Of a DNA stretch of 64,000 nucleotides, positions 1 to 7,966 are shown one piece after another. Each line of letters begins with the position of its first letter. Position 1 is the stretch's first letter. The translations under genes and the position numbers were made by a program. The notes under the pieces are model-generated. The model saw only the letters and a program-made list of their open reading frames with translations, was not told where the DNA came from and made no database searches. This DNA comes from AAA044-D11 sp965268555 (GTDB lineage Bacteria; Actinomycetota; Actinomycetes; Nanopelagicales; Nanopelagicaceae), in assembly GCA_965268555.1 (NCBI GenBank), contig OZ254174.1, forward strand, positions 124,001 through 188,000, in the 5' to 3' direction.

Positions 1-1452
1 ATCAGGCGTGAGAAGCGCGCTGCGATTATTGAGCGTGGAAGCGAGCCATATCCAGTAGAAGTTCCTAGAAGTAAGAGCATTAAAGAGATTCGTGAAGTTC
101 ATAAAGATTTAGCAATTGATGTTGCCACCGGAGTTATAGAGAGTATCGCTGGTCGCGTTATTTTCAAACGTGATACTGGAAAACTTTGTTTTGCAACTTT
201 GCGCGAAGGTGACGGAACTGAAATTCAAGCGATGTTCTCGCTAGATAAAGTTGGCCAAGAAGTTTTAGACCTCTGGAAATCTGATGTTGATTTAGGAGAT
301 TTAGTAAGCGTTACTGGTGAAGTTATAACTTCAAAACGCGGTGAACTTTCTATTCTGGCAGCTAGTTGGAAAATGGCGGCAAAATCTTTGCGGCCACTTC
401 CCGTAGAACACAAGCCACTATCTGAAGAGACTCGTGTTCGCATGAGATATGTCGATTTAATTGTTCGCCCAGAAGCGCGATCAAATGCCAGATTACGCCC
501 AAGTGTTATGCGCGCTCTTCGGGAAACTTTTCACAAACGAGGCTTTGTAGAAGTCGAAACACCGATGCTCCAAGTTATGCATGGCGGTGCTACTGCAAGA
601 CCTTTTAAAACCTTAAGTAATGCATACGACATGGAATTATTCCTCCGCATTGCTCCGGAGTTATTCCTAAAACGCTGTGTGGTCGGCGGGATAGAACGAG
701 TCTTTGAAATTAATCGCAACTTTAGAAATGAAGGTGCTGATTCAAGTCACTCGCCAGAATTTGCCATGATTGAAAGTTATGAAGCATATGGGGATTGGAA
801 TTCAATTGCTGAATTAACTCGTCAATTAATCCAGGATGCTGCGCTAGCAACCTCGGGTAGCCACGTTGTAACTCATCACGATGGTCGCCAAGTTGATTTG
901 GGTGGTAAGTGGGAAGAAGCATCACTCTTTGATTTGATCTCAAATGGCGTTGGCCAAGAAGTCACTGCGCTAACTCCACGTCCCGAATTGGTAAAAATTG
1001 CTGAGAAACTAGCCATGAAGGTTGATCCGAAGTGGGTTACCGGAAAATTAGCCGAAGAAATCTTCGAACATGTTGCGAGCGATAAATTAAGCGGACCAAT
1101 CTTTGTTAAAGGTTACCCAGTAGATACCTCGCCATTAGTCCGTGCGCACCGCGAAATTCCTGGCGTTGCCGAAAAGTGGGATTTATATATTGATGGTTTC
1201 GAACTTGCTACCGGCTATTCAGAATTGATTGATCCTGTTATCCAACGCGAACGGTTAACTGAACAAGCAGCGCTTGGTTCTAAAGGTGATCTTGAAGCTA
1301 TGCAGATTGATGAAGATTTCCTACGCGCAATGGAATATGCAATGCCACCAATGGGCGGTATGGGTATGGGCGCAGATCGATTATTGATGGCGCTAACTGG
1401 CCTAGGAATTCGCGAAACTATTCTCTTTCCACTAGTGAAGCCTGAAGAATAA
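1..1452 (+). CDS. lysS: Lysyl-tRNA synthetase (class II), 5' end outside window
   Basis: The frame is open from base 1, so the N-terminus lies upstream of the window and 483 codons plus the stop are visible. The enzyme charges tRNA-Lys with lysine in the cytoplasm. The visible part starts in the OB-fold anticodon-binding domain (IAGRVIFKRDTGKLCFATL at about 145-201) and continues into the class II catalytic core. Motif 2 (FEINRNFRNEG) is near 703-735 and motif 3 (GMGADRLLMALTGLG) near 1366-1410, followed by the typical C-terminal ILFPLVKP. The stop codon abuts the argA start at 1453, so the two are probably co-transcribed. An in-frame TTG at 199 is not the start because homologous sequence continues upstream of it. 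Confidence 0.97.
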   Translation: MRREKRAAIIERGSEPYPVEVPRSKSIKEIREVHKDLAIDVATGVIESIAGRVIFKRDTGKLCFATLREGDGTEIQAMFSLDKVGQEVLDLWKSDVDLGDLVSVTGEVITSKRGELSILAASWKMAAKSLRPLPVEHKPLSEETRVRMRYVDLIVRPEARSNARLRPSVMRALRETFHKRGFVEVETPMLQVMHGGATARPFKTLSNAYDMELFLRIAPELFLKRCVVGGIERVFEINRNFRNEGADSSHSPEFAMIESYEAYGDWNSIAELTRQLIQDAALATSGSHVVTHHDGRQVDLGGKWEEASLFDLISNGVGQEVTALTPRPELVKIAEKLAMKVDPKWVTGKLAEEIFEHVASDKLSGPIFVKGYPVDTSPLVRAHREIPGVAEKWDLYIDGFELATGYSELIDPVIQRERLTEQAALGSKGDLEAMQIDEDFLRAMEYAMPPMGGMGMGADRLLMALTGLGIRETILFPLVKPEE

Positions 1453-1950
1453 ATGTCACTGTTGATTCGTCCAGCACGCACTAGCGACATCAAGGCTATT
1501 AGAAAAATTATTGATGAGTATGCCGCTGGTGGTCGCTTACTAACCAAAGAGACTGTAACTTTGTATGAAAGCGTTCAAGAATTTATGATTGCTGAACTTG
1601 ATGGCAAAATTGTTGGCTGCGGCGCGGTTCACGTGCTCTGGGAAGATCTTGCAGAAGTTCGTTCAGTAGCAGTTGACATGAACGTTCGTAGCAAAGGTGT
1701 TGGTCACGGAATTCTTGAAGCGCTCATCAAGAGAGCAACTGAACTTGGAGTCAAGCGAATATTCTGTTTAACATTTGAAACTCAATTTTTTGGTCGACAT
1801 GGTTTTAAAGAGATTGAAGGAACTCCGGTCTCGCCAGATGTTTACACCGAACTTCTACATTCGTATGACAGTGGTGTTGCTGAATTCTTGGATCTTGAGA
1901 GCGTGAAGCCAAATACCCTCGGTAATGTCCGAATGCTGCTCACCCTCTAA
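1453..1950 (+). CDS. argA: N-acetylglutamate synthase, short actinobacterial GNAT type
   Basis: A 165-residue GNAT acetyltransferase that would acetylate glutamate with acetyl-CoA, the first step of arginine biosynthesis. It closely resembles the stand-alone ArgA of mycobacteria (Rv2747) in length and motifs: VTLYESVQEF near residue 35, GCGAVHVLWEDLAEVRSVAV at 55-74, the acetyl-CoA loop R79-x-x-G82-x-G84, LTFETQFFGRHGF in the second half, and the C-terminal VAEFLDLESVKPNTLGN. The ATG follows the lysS stop with no gap, which indicates translational coupling. The family assignment comes from remembered homologues; specificity for glutamate is inferred from the whole-length resemblance. Confidence 0.9.
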   Translation: MSLLIRPARTSDIKAIRKIIDEYAAGGRLLTKETVTLYESVQEFMIAELDGKIVGCGAVHVLWEDLAEVRSVAVDMNVRSKGVGHGILEALIKRATELGVKRIFCLTFETQFFGRHGFKEIEGTPVSPDVYTELLHSYDSGVAEFLDLESVKPNTLGNVRMLLTL

Positions 1951-1984
1951 AATCTCTATAGCTTCAAAGCTGTGACCACAAGAT

Positions 1985-2101
1985 ATTGGGCAAAATCTCA
2001 GTTTTCTGGGCATAAATTGGGCCCATATTGGGTTAGACCCAATACCGCCCTTCGCATAGAGTTGGGCCATTGATTGAGACTTTAATCAATAACTAGAAAG
2101 G
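1985..2101 (+). promoter_or_regulatory. clpC upstream region with clustered ATTGGG inverted and direct repeats
   Basis: The 161-base gap before clpC carries ATTGGG at 1985-1990, 2016-2021 and 2027-2032 and its complement CCCAAT at 2038-2043. The last two make a perfect inverted repeat, ATTGGGT (2027-2033), TAG, ACCCAAT (2037-2043). TGGGCCCA at 2018-2025 is itself palindromic. A second inverted repeat, ATTGATT (2069-2075) and AATCAAT (2084-2090), follows. GAAAGG at 2096-2101 is a plausible ribosome binding site for the ATG at 2112. The repeats suggest a repressor or activator site for the clpC stress gene; no match to the HspR HAIR or a clear ClgR consensus was recognised. Confidence 0.45.
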
Positions 2102-2111
2102 CAGACCTGCG

Positions 2112-4616
2112 ATGTTCGAGCGCTTTACCGATCGAGCCCGACGTGTTGTTGTGTTGGCGCAAGAAGAAGCCCGCATGCTCAATCACAATTACATCGGAAC
2201 CGAACATATCCTTCTAGGTTTAATTCATGAAGGTGAAGGCGTAGCTGCAAAGGCTCTTGAAGCTCTTGGTATCTCACTCGAGGCAGTCCGCTCTCAAGTT
2301 GAAGAAATAATTGGTCAAGGTCAACAAGCACCTTCGGGCCATATTCCATTTACGCCACGCGCAAAGAAAGTTCTAGAACTTTCACTTCGCGAAGCGCTAC
2401 AACTTGGACATAACTACATTGGAACTGAACATATTCTTTTAGGCTTAATTCGCGAAGGCGAAGGCGTAGCCGCTCAAGTATTGGTAAAACTTGGTGCTGA
2501 CTTAAATCGTGTTCGCACTCAAGTAATCTCACTTTTATCTGGTTATCAAGGAAAAGAAGCTGCAACTTCTGGCGGACCTGCGGAAGGAACCCCATCTACT
2601 TCATTGGTACTTGATCAATTTGGTCGCAACCTTACGCAAGCTGCACGCGAAGGAAAACTCGATCCAGTGATTGGGCGCGATAAAGAGATCGAAAGAGTTA
2701 TGCAGATTCTTTCACGCCGAACAAAGAACAACCCAGTTTTAATTGGTGAACCTGGAGTTGGTAAGACTGCAATTGTTGAAGGGCTTGCGCAATCAATTGT
2801 TAAAGGCGATGTTCCAGAAACTCTTAAAGAGAAGCAAGTTTATTCACTCGATCTTGGAGCGCTTGTTGCCGGCAGCCGTTACCGCGGAGATTTCGAAGAG
2901 CGTCTTAAGAAAGTATTGAAAGAAATCCGTACTCGCGGCGACATAATTCTTTTTATTGACGAGATCCATACCCTTGTTGGCGCAGGCGCAGCAGAAGGCG
3001 CAATTGATGCTGCAAGCATCTTGAAGCCAATGCTTGCCCGAGGTGAGTTACAGACAATTGGTGCAACAACTCTTGATGAGTATCGCAAGCATTTTGAGAA
3101 AGATGCTGCACTTGAACGTCGCTTCCAGCCAATTCAAGTTGCAGAACCAACTGTTGAGCACACAATTGAAATTCTTAAGGGCCTTCGTGATCGCTATGAA
3201 TCCCACCATAAAGTTTCAATCACTGATGCTGCGCTAGTTGGCGCGGCTCAAATGGCTGACCGTTATATTTCCGATCGCTTCTTGCCAGATAAGGCAATCG
3301 ATCTAATTGATGAAGCTGGTTCAAGGTTACGCATTCGACGCATGACTGCGCCACCAGAGCTTCGTGCATACGATGACAAAATTGCGGAAGCGCGTAAAGC
3401 TAAAGAATCTGCAATTGATTCTCAAGATTTCGAAGGTGCTGCAGGATTCCGCGATAAGGAAAAAACATTAATCGCAGAGAAGCATGAAGCTGAGAAGAAT
3501 TGGAAAGCTGGCGATTTAGATGTTGTCGCTGAGGTTACTGAAGAGCTAATTGCTGAAGTGCTTTCTAACGCAACGGGAATACCAGTATTCAAATTAACTG
3601 AAGCCGAGACTGCTCGCCTGCTTCGCATGGAGGAAGAGTTACACCGCCGTGTAATTGGACAGGATCAAGCAATCAAGGCGCTTTCACAAGCAATCCGACG
3701 CACACGTGCTGGCTTGAAAGATCCAAAGCGTCCTGGTGGTTCATTTATTTTCGCCGGTCCATCTGGCGTTGGTAAGACTGAACTTTCAAGAACTCTTGCT
3801 AAATTCTTATTTGGTGATGCAGATGCACTTATCCAACTCGATATGTCTGAATATTCAGAGAAGCACACCGCTTCAAGGCTATTTGGTGCGCCTCCAGGTT
3901 ATGTCGGATACGACGAAGGTGGACAGCTAACTGAAAAAGTTCGCCGCAAGCCATTCTCTGTAGTCCTCTTTGATGAGATCGAAAAGGCACACCCAGATAT
4001 CTTTAACTCACTTCTACAAGTGCTTGAAGATGGCCGCTTAACTGATTCCCAAGGCCGAGTAGTTGATTTTAAGAACACCATAATCATCATGACCACAAAC
4101 CTTGGTACTCGAGATATTTCCAAGACCCTGAATCTTGGATTCACGAACGCATCAGATCAACAAGGAAACTACGAGCGCATGAAGAACAAAGTTAGCGATG
4201 AGCTAAAGAATCACTTCCGCCCAGAATTCCTAAACCGTATCGATGATGTAATTGTCTTCCATCAATTAAGCGAGAATGAAATTATCCAAATTGTCGACCT
4301 GATGATTGCTAATTTGGATGAGCGTTTACGTGCTCGCGATATGGGAATCGAATTAACAACGGAAGCTAAATCACTCCTTGCGAAGAAGGGTTATGACCCA
4401 CTTCTTGGTGCACGGCCACTTCGTCGTTGTATCCAACGTGAAATCGAAGATGCGCTTTCAGAGAAGATTCTCTTTGGTGATCTTAAAGCTGGAGAAATTA
4501 TTATTGTTAGCACGGCACTTGAAGATGAGAAAGAAATTTTCACCTTCAAGGGAATGCCTAAGGCGCAAATGCCAGATACACCTGGCGATTTGGCTGAAGC
4601 CCCAACAACTAATTAA
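2112..4616 (+). CDS. clpC: ClpC AAA+ unfoldase, ATPase subunit of Clp protease
   Basis: An 834-residue HSP100 protein that unfolds substrates and feeds them to ClpP in the cytoplasm. Two Clp-N repeats (about 5-70 and 80-145, both with NYIGTEHILLGLI) are followed by AAA-1 with Walker A GEPGVGKT at 212-219 and Walker B ILFIDE at 279-284. A UVR-type coiled middle domain lies around 420-460, and AAA-2 has Walker A GPSGVGKT at 549-556. Length and domain order are those of actinobacterial ClpC1. In Mycobacterium the order is lysS-lsr2-clpC1; here argA lies between lysS and clpC. The last 8 bases overlap the convergent radA gene, leaving no room for a separate terminator. Confidence 0.97.
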   Translation: MFERFTDRARRVVVLAQEEARMLNHNYIGTEHILLGLIHEGEGVAAKALEALGISLEAVRSQVEEIIGQGQQAPSGHIPFTPRAKKVLELSLREALQLGHNYIGTEHILLGLIREGEGVAAQVLVKLGADLNRVRTQVISLLSGYQGKEAATSGGPAEGTPSTSLVLDQFGRNLTQAAREGKLDPVIGRDKEIERVMQILSRRTKNNPVLIGEPGVGKTAIVEGLAQSIVKGDVPETLKEKQVYSLDLGALVAGSRYRGDFEERLKKVLKEIRTRGDIILFIDEIHTLVGAGAAEGAIDAASILKPMLARGELQTIGATTLDEYRKHFEKDAALERRFQPIQVAEPTVEHTIEILKGLRDRYESHHKVSITDAALVGAAQMADRYISDRFLPDKAIDLIDEAGSRLRIRRMTAPPELRAYDDKIAEARKAKESAIDSQDFEGAAGFRDKEKTLIAEKHEAEKNWKAGDLDVVAEVTEELIAEVLSNATGIPVFKLTEAETARLLRMEEELHRRVIGQDQAIKALSQAIRRTRAGLKDPKRPGGSFIFAGPSGVGKTELSRTLAKFLFGDADALIQLDMSEYSEKHTASRLFGAPPGYVGYDEGGQLTEKVRRKPFSVVLFDEIEKAHPDIFNSLLQVLEDGRLTDSQGRVVDFKNTIIIMTTNLGTRDISKTLNLGFTNASDQQGNYERMKNKVSDELKNHFRPEFLNRIDDVIVFHQLSENEIIQIVDLMIANLDERLRARDMGIELTTEAKSLLAKKGYDPLLGARPLRRCIQREIEDALSEKILFGDLKAGEIIIVSTALEDEKEIFTFKGMPKAQMPDTPGDLAEAPTTN

Positions 4617-5985
4617 TTTTTACGCGAGCAATCGCCTGCTCTAAGCGGGCGACCTCCATTATTTCGATTCCGGAAATCTTGATATCACTTCCTGCTGGAA
4701 CCATTGCCTTTTTAAATCCAAGGCGCGCAGCTTCGGCGATTCGCTGAGTCGCTCCAGTTACTTTACGAATTTCACCAGCAAGTCCAACTTCACCAATTGC
4801 AATTAAATCTGCAGGAAGCGCAAGTCCTTTTGCTGCAGAACCAACAGCAAGTGCGACTGCTAGATCTGCCGCAGGTTCGGCAATTTTCATTCCACCGACT
4901 GTTGCAACATAAACATCTCGACCAGATACTCGAATATTGGCTCGAAGTTCTAGGACCGCCAAAGTCATTGCAGTTCTTGGATTATCTAAGCCAGAGGTAA
5001 CTCTTCGTGAGTTTCCAAAATCTCGGCCATCAGGCACAGCAGCACTTACCAAAGCTTGAATTTCAGCTAGAAGTGGTCGCCGACCCTCAAGAGTTACGGT
5101 CACACAAGTGCCCGGAACTGGTTCGCTGTGGCGAGTAGTGAATAAACCTGTCGGATCTGGAAGTGAAGTTATTCCATTCTCGTTCATGTCAAAACATCCG
5201 ACTTCATCAGATGCGCCAAAACGATTCTTAATTGCGCGGATTAGTCGCAACCTTGAGTGACGTTCGCCTTCAAAGTTTAGAACGACATCAACTATATGTT
5301 CAAGAAGTCTTGGGCCAGCAATCGATCCATCTTTAGTTACATGACCAACCAAGATTAAAGTTATTGAACGCTCTTTTGCAATTCGAATTAGGGCTGCAGC
5401 AATTTCACGGACCTGTGTTACGCCACCTGGTGCACCATCAACTGCAACACTTGCGATTGTCTGAATTGAATCAATTATTAGTAATTGTGGCTTTACGGCA
5501 TCGATGTGTGCAATCACCGAACCTAATTCGTTTTCAGATGCAAGCCATAAATTTGGATCGATTGCATCCAAACGTTCCGCGCGGAGTCGCACTTGAGATG
5601 CAGATTCTTCGCCACTTATGTAAAGCGAGCTAATATTTTGGCGAGCGCTCTGTGCCGCGACACTTAAAAGCAAGGTCGATTTTCCAACTCCAGGTTCGCC
5701 AGCTAATAAAATTGCTGCACCCGGAACTAAGCCGCCGCCCAATACGCGATCTAATTCACTAACACCACTCGATCTGGCCTTCGCATTTTCTAAACTAACT
5801 TCACCAATCGGAAGTGCTGGAGAAGTTACATGTCCAGCAACAAGTGATAACTTCTTTGGCGCCGCAATCTCTTCAACTGATCCCCAGGCCTGGCATTCAC
5901 CACAGCGCCCAACCCACTTCGTGCTGCTCCATCCGCACTCAGTACAACGGAATGGGTCCTTTGCCGGAGCTACCTTTTTTGCCAT
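4609..5985 (-). CDS. radA: DNA repair protein RadA (Sms)
   Basis: A 458-residue RecA-like ATPase that acts at recombination intermediates as a branch-migration helicase. It has an N-terminal zinc finger with C14, C17, C28 and C31, Walker A GEPGVGKST at 96-104, the RadA-specific KNRFG motif at 253-257, and a C-terminal Lon-like domain. Length is normal for the family. The ATG at 5985 is preceded on the minus strand by TAGCCT ending 6 bases before it, so the message is probably leaderless and this start is well supported. It is convergent with clpC and overlaps it by 8 bases. Confidence 0.96.
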   Translation of the reverse strand: MAKKVAPAKDPFRCTECGWSSTKWVGRCGECQAWGSVEEIAAPKKLSLVAGHVTSPALPIGEVSLENAKARSSGVSELDRVLGGGLVPGAAILLAGEPGVGKSTLLLSVAAQSARQNISSLYISGEESASQVRLRAERLDAIDPNLWLASENELGSVIAHIDAVKPQLLIIDSIQTIASVAVDGAPGGVTQVREIAAALIRIAKERSITLILVGHVTKDGSIAGPRLLEHIVDVVLNFEGERHSRLRLIRAIKNRFGASDEVGCFDMNENGITSLPDPTGLFTTRHSEPVPGTCVTVTLEGRRPLLAEIQALVSAAVPDGRDFGNSRRVTSGLDNPRTAMTLAVLELRANIRVSGRDVYVATVGGMKIAEPAADLAVALAVGSAAKGLALPADLIAIGEVGLAGEIRKVTGATQRIAEAARLGFKKAMVPAGSDIKISGIEIMEVARLEQAIARVKIN

Positions 5986-5991
5986 GCCCGA

Positions 5992-5997
5992 AGGCTA
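5992..5997 (-). promoter_or_regulatory. radA -10 hexamer for a leaderless transcript
   Basis: On the minus strand TAGCCT is followed by 6 bases and then the radA ATG. The hexamer fits the actinobacterial TAnnnT -10 pattern, and the distance puts transcription start at or next to the start codon. No ribosome binding site is visible upstream of this ATG. Confidence 0.55.
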
Positions 5998-6102
5998 TAT
6001 GTAGCCGCCCACAGGCTCAGATTTCGCCTGATTTTCTTAAAAATACTGAGTTTCACCCGTGAATTTTGCGTCATACACCCCTACCCTTTTACCACGCAGA
6101 AC

Positions 6103-6180
6103 TTGTGCTCTTCATATGGGATCGCAATATCTGTGACTGGCGCCTCACCCGAGGCCCAGAACCAAAACGCCCCACGGAGG
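6103..6180 (+). promoter_or_regulatory. Actinorhodopsin leader: possible promoter, small hairpin and strong RBS
   Basis: The 202-base radA/actR gap holds a possible -35 TTGTGC (6103-6108) and -10 CAATAT (6125-6130) with 16-base spacing, which is only a weak match. GCCTC (6142-6146) and GAGGC (6151-6155) could form a short hairpin in the leader. GGAGG at 6176-6180, 7 bases before the ATG at 6188, is the clearest Shine-Dalgarno in the window. This gene is therefore leadered, unlike many of its neighbours. Confidence 0.4.
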
Positions 6181-6187
6181 CTAATAA

Positions 6188-6955
6188 ATGGTAAATCTAA
6201 CAAACGGTCAATGGAGCACGCTTTATAACGTGTTCTCCTTTGGCTTGATCTCGATGCTTGCATGCACCGTTTACACATTGGTGTCACAAGCTCGCGTTCT
6301 ACCAAAATACCGCAACGCACTTGTTCTATCTTCAATGGTTACATTCATTGCGGCATACCACTACTGGCGCATCTTCAACTCATTCAATGAGTCATCAGGT
6401 GAAGGTGGAGTAACAGTAGGAACAGCTAAAGGTGCATTCAACGAGGCATACCGTTACGTTGACTGGATTCTGACTGTACCTCTTCTACTTGTAGAAGTTA
6501 TTGCAGTACTTGCGCTCGCTAAGGCAGCAGCAAGCTCACTTATTTCACGCCTAGTTCCTGCATCAGCAGCGATGATCGCACTTGGTTACCCAGGTGAAAT
6601 TTCAGCTGATACAAACACCAAAGTAATTTGGGGCGTTCTATCAACACTCCCATTCCTTTACATCCTTTACGTTCTATTCGTAGAACTAGGAAAGTCATTG
6701 GATCGTCAACCAGAAGGTGTAGCAGCAACAGTTGGCCGCCTACGTCTTCTATTGATCGCAACATGGGGCGTTTACCCAATTTCATACTTGCTACCAATCC
6801 TTAGCGACACTGCAGCTACAGATCCAAATGCATTCGTTAATCGCCAGATTGGTTACACAATCGCAGACGTACTTGCTAAGTGCGTATTCGGATTAACAAT
6901 CATGAAGATTGCTCGTCTGAAGTCTGCAGCAGAAGGTATGAAGGACGATCACTAA
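6188..6955 (+). CDS. actR: Actinorhodopsin, light-driven proton pump
   Basis: A 255-residue seven-helix microbial rhodopsin that uses retinal to pump protons out of the cell. Helix C reads YRYVDWILTVPLLLVE, giving proton acceptor D92, T96 and donor E103, the DTE set of outward proton pumps. L100 at the tuning position predicts green absorption. H58 in AAYHYWR matches the histidine that pairs with the acceptor in proteorhodopsin. The retinal Schiff base lysine is K231 in DVLAKCVFG. W148-G149 in helix E places a glycine where xanthorhodopsin has its antenna-fenestration glycine. Start is set by GGAGG 7 bases upstream. A strong terminator follows, so the gene is monocistronic. Retinal would come from the neighbouring crtYcd and blh genes. 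Confidence 0.97.
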   Translation: MVNLTNGQWSTLYNVFSFGLISMLACTVYTLVSQARVLPKYRNALVLSSMVTFIAAYHYWRIFNSFNESSGEGGVTVGTAKGAFNEAYRYVDWILTVPLLLVEVIAVLALAKAAASSLISRLVPASAAMIALGYPGEISADTNTKVIWGVLSTLPFLYILYVLFVELGKSLDRQPEGVAATVGRLRLLLIATWGVYPISYLLPILSDTAATDPNAFVNRQIGYTIADVLAKCVFGLTIMKIARLKSAAEGMKDDH

Positions 6956-6974
6956 TCTGATCTGAAGATTAAGC

Positions 6975-7016
6975 AAATTTGGGGGCGCCAGAAATGGGGC
7001 CCCCAAATTTTTTTAT
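6975..7016 (+). terminator. Rho-independent terminator after actinorhodopsin
   Basis: A perfect 12-bp stem, AAATTTGGGGGC (6975-6986) with GCCCCCAAATTT (6999-7010), encloses a 12-base loop and is followed by a T run (TTTTATT from 7011). It lies 20 bases after the actR stop and would isolate actR transcription from the downstream small gene. Confidence 0.92.
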
Positions 7017-7047
7017 TATTTGAATCAAGAAAAGGATATTATTTACT

Positions 7048-7284
7048 ATGACAAATTATCGCTGGGGTGGTTATTTACTAGTTGCTTTGGGACTGTTGAA
7101 TTTGAGATACCAAACTGGAGAACCAGGAGTGGTAACCCACAGCTTAATTATTCTCATCCCTGGAGCAATTATCTTGGTTATGAGTTTCATTCCTAAAACC
7201 GCAGAAATACTCAAAACTAAAACCGCAAGAAATGTTTCACTAATTGTTGGAGCAGCTGTAATTATTTATGCCGCGCTGAATTAA
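7048..7284 (+). CDS. Small three-helix membrane protein of unknown function
   Basis: A 78-residue hydrophobic protein that I do not recognise. Predicted membrane segments are about residues 7-19, 31-48 and 62-77, with a short basic loop (KTKTARN) between the last two. There is no cysteine, histidine cluster or known motif beyond this. The ATG is preceded by AAAAGG about 12 bases upstream. The gene lies between the actinorhodopsin terminator and the convergent crtYd gene, whose end it overlaps by 4 bases. Position in a phototrophy island suggests, but does not show, a role with rhodopsin or carotenoids. It could also be a non-functional frame, although the intact start, RBS and membrane pattern argue for a real gene. 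Confidence 0.6.
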   Translation: MTNYRWGGYLLVALGLLNLRYQTGEPGVVTHSLIILIPGAIILVMSFIPKTAEILKTKTARNVSLIVGAAVIIYAALN

Positions 7285-7589
7285 TTTTTTGGACCATAGC
7301 CTTTGCGGCCCCAATAAACCCAGAGGCTCATTACAGATAAAACCAGAGCGAAACCAAAGAGTAAATCTTCAACCGGAGCACCACAAAGCCTGACGCCCAC
7401 GATTGCATCCGGGCTATACATGACAATGTTTCTAGAAGTTAGCCACCAATTTGTTATGAGTTGGAAGGGCAGAATAATTGCGTAAGAAGTCCAAAAAATT
7501 GATTTAGTTAAGAGCGCAGTTTTAACACCATATAAATCAAAAAACACCGCAGCAATTACCCCACCCAGAGCAATATCGGTATAGATCAT
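7281..7589 (-). CDS. crtYd: Lycopene cyclase subunit CrtYd
   Basis: A 102-residue integral membrane protein, one half of the heterodimeric actinobacterial lycopene cyclase that turns the ends of lycopene into rings. The family motif P72-V-E74-D75-LLFGF is present, and three membrane segments are visible. Its ATG overlaps the end of crtYc by 4 bases, so the two subunits are translationally coupled. Cyclisation to beta-carotene supplies the substrate for the Blh oxygenase encoded divergently. Whether the pair forms beta or epsilon rings cannot be read directly; the blh neighbour argues for beta. Confidence 0.88.
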   Translation of the reverse strand: MIYTDIALGGVIAAVFFDLYGVKTALLTKSIFWTSYAIILPFQLITNWWLTSRNIVMYSPDAIVGVRLCGAPVEDLLFGFALVLSVMSLWVYWGRKGYGPKN

Positions 7590-7921
7590 TGCTTTTCATC
7601 TCCAACTGGCCAGTGCTTCTTCACAGATCGCACACCCTCAATAGTCATAATGGCTGCCATTGGAACGATTATGAAGAAGAGATATTCCTCTAAAGGAATT
7701 CTAAAAGGACCATAAACTCCTAGTATTTGTTCAGGATCGAATTTCCAATGCCCATTAGCAACAGCGTAGGCATCCCAAATAATGAAGGGGATTGCAACTG
7801 GGATTATGCTCATGAGAGCCCGTTTAATTCTCTTCAAGACTCTTATCTTTAGAATCAATTCAAGCCAAAAAGATCCAACAACAGTGAAGGCGAGCATTGC
7901 CAGATATCCAAATTTCAACAA
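7586..7921 (-). CDS. crtYc: Lycopene cyclase subunit CrtYc
   Basis: A 111-residue membrane protein with the cyclase motif P76-L-E78-E79-YLFFI and about three membrane helices, the partner of CrtYd. The start is a TTG at 7921, chosen because AGGAG (minus strand, 7929-7933) lies 7 bases upstream; no ATG is available nearby. It is the first gene of the crtYc-crtYd pair and is transcribed away from blh across a 45-base gap. Genes for the earlier carotenoid steps (crtE, crtB, crtI) are not in this window. Confidence 0.88.
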   Translation of the reverse strand: MLKFGYLAMLAFTVVGSFWLELILKIRVLKRIKRALMSIIPVAIPFIIWDAYAVANGHWKFDPEQILGVYGPFRIPLEEYLFFIIVPMAAIMTIEGVRSVKKHWPVGDEKQ

Positions 7922-7954
7922 CGGCGTTCTCCTGTTAGCGCTTAAGTTGGTTCA

Positions 7955-7961
7955 TATACTA
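7955..7961. promoter_or_regulatory. Overlapping divergent -10 elements for blh and crtYc
   Basis: TATACT at 7955-7960 reads toward blh and is followed by 6 bases and the GTG at 7967, giving a leaderless blh message. On the other strand the same bases read TAGTAT toward crtYc, leaving a short leader with the AGGAG site. Both genes needed for retinal would then compete for, or share, one promoter position. Confidence 0.55.
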
Positions 7962-7966
7962 GACCC

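Noticed and set aside
1960..1971. AGCTT-CA-AAGCT inverted repeat after argA, considered as a terminator
   Set aside because: Only 5-bp arms with a 2-base loop and no T run.
2044..2056. Possible ClgR-type CGC...GCG box before clpC
   Set aside because: The two CGC triplets are direct, not inverted, so the consensus is not met.
6188..6955. Sodium- or chloride-pumping rhodopsin
   Set aside because: Helix C has D92, T96 and E103, the proton-pump set, not NDQ or a chloride-type motif.
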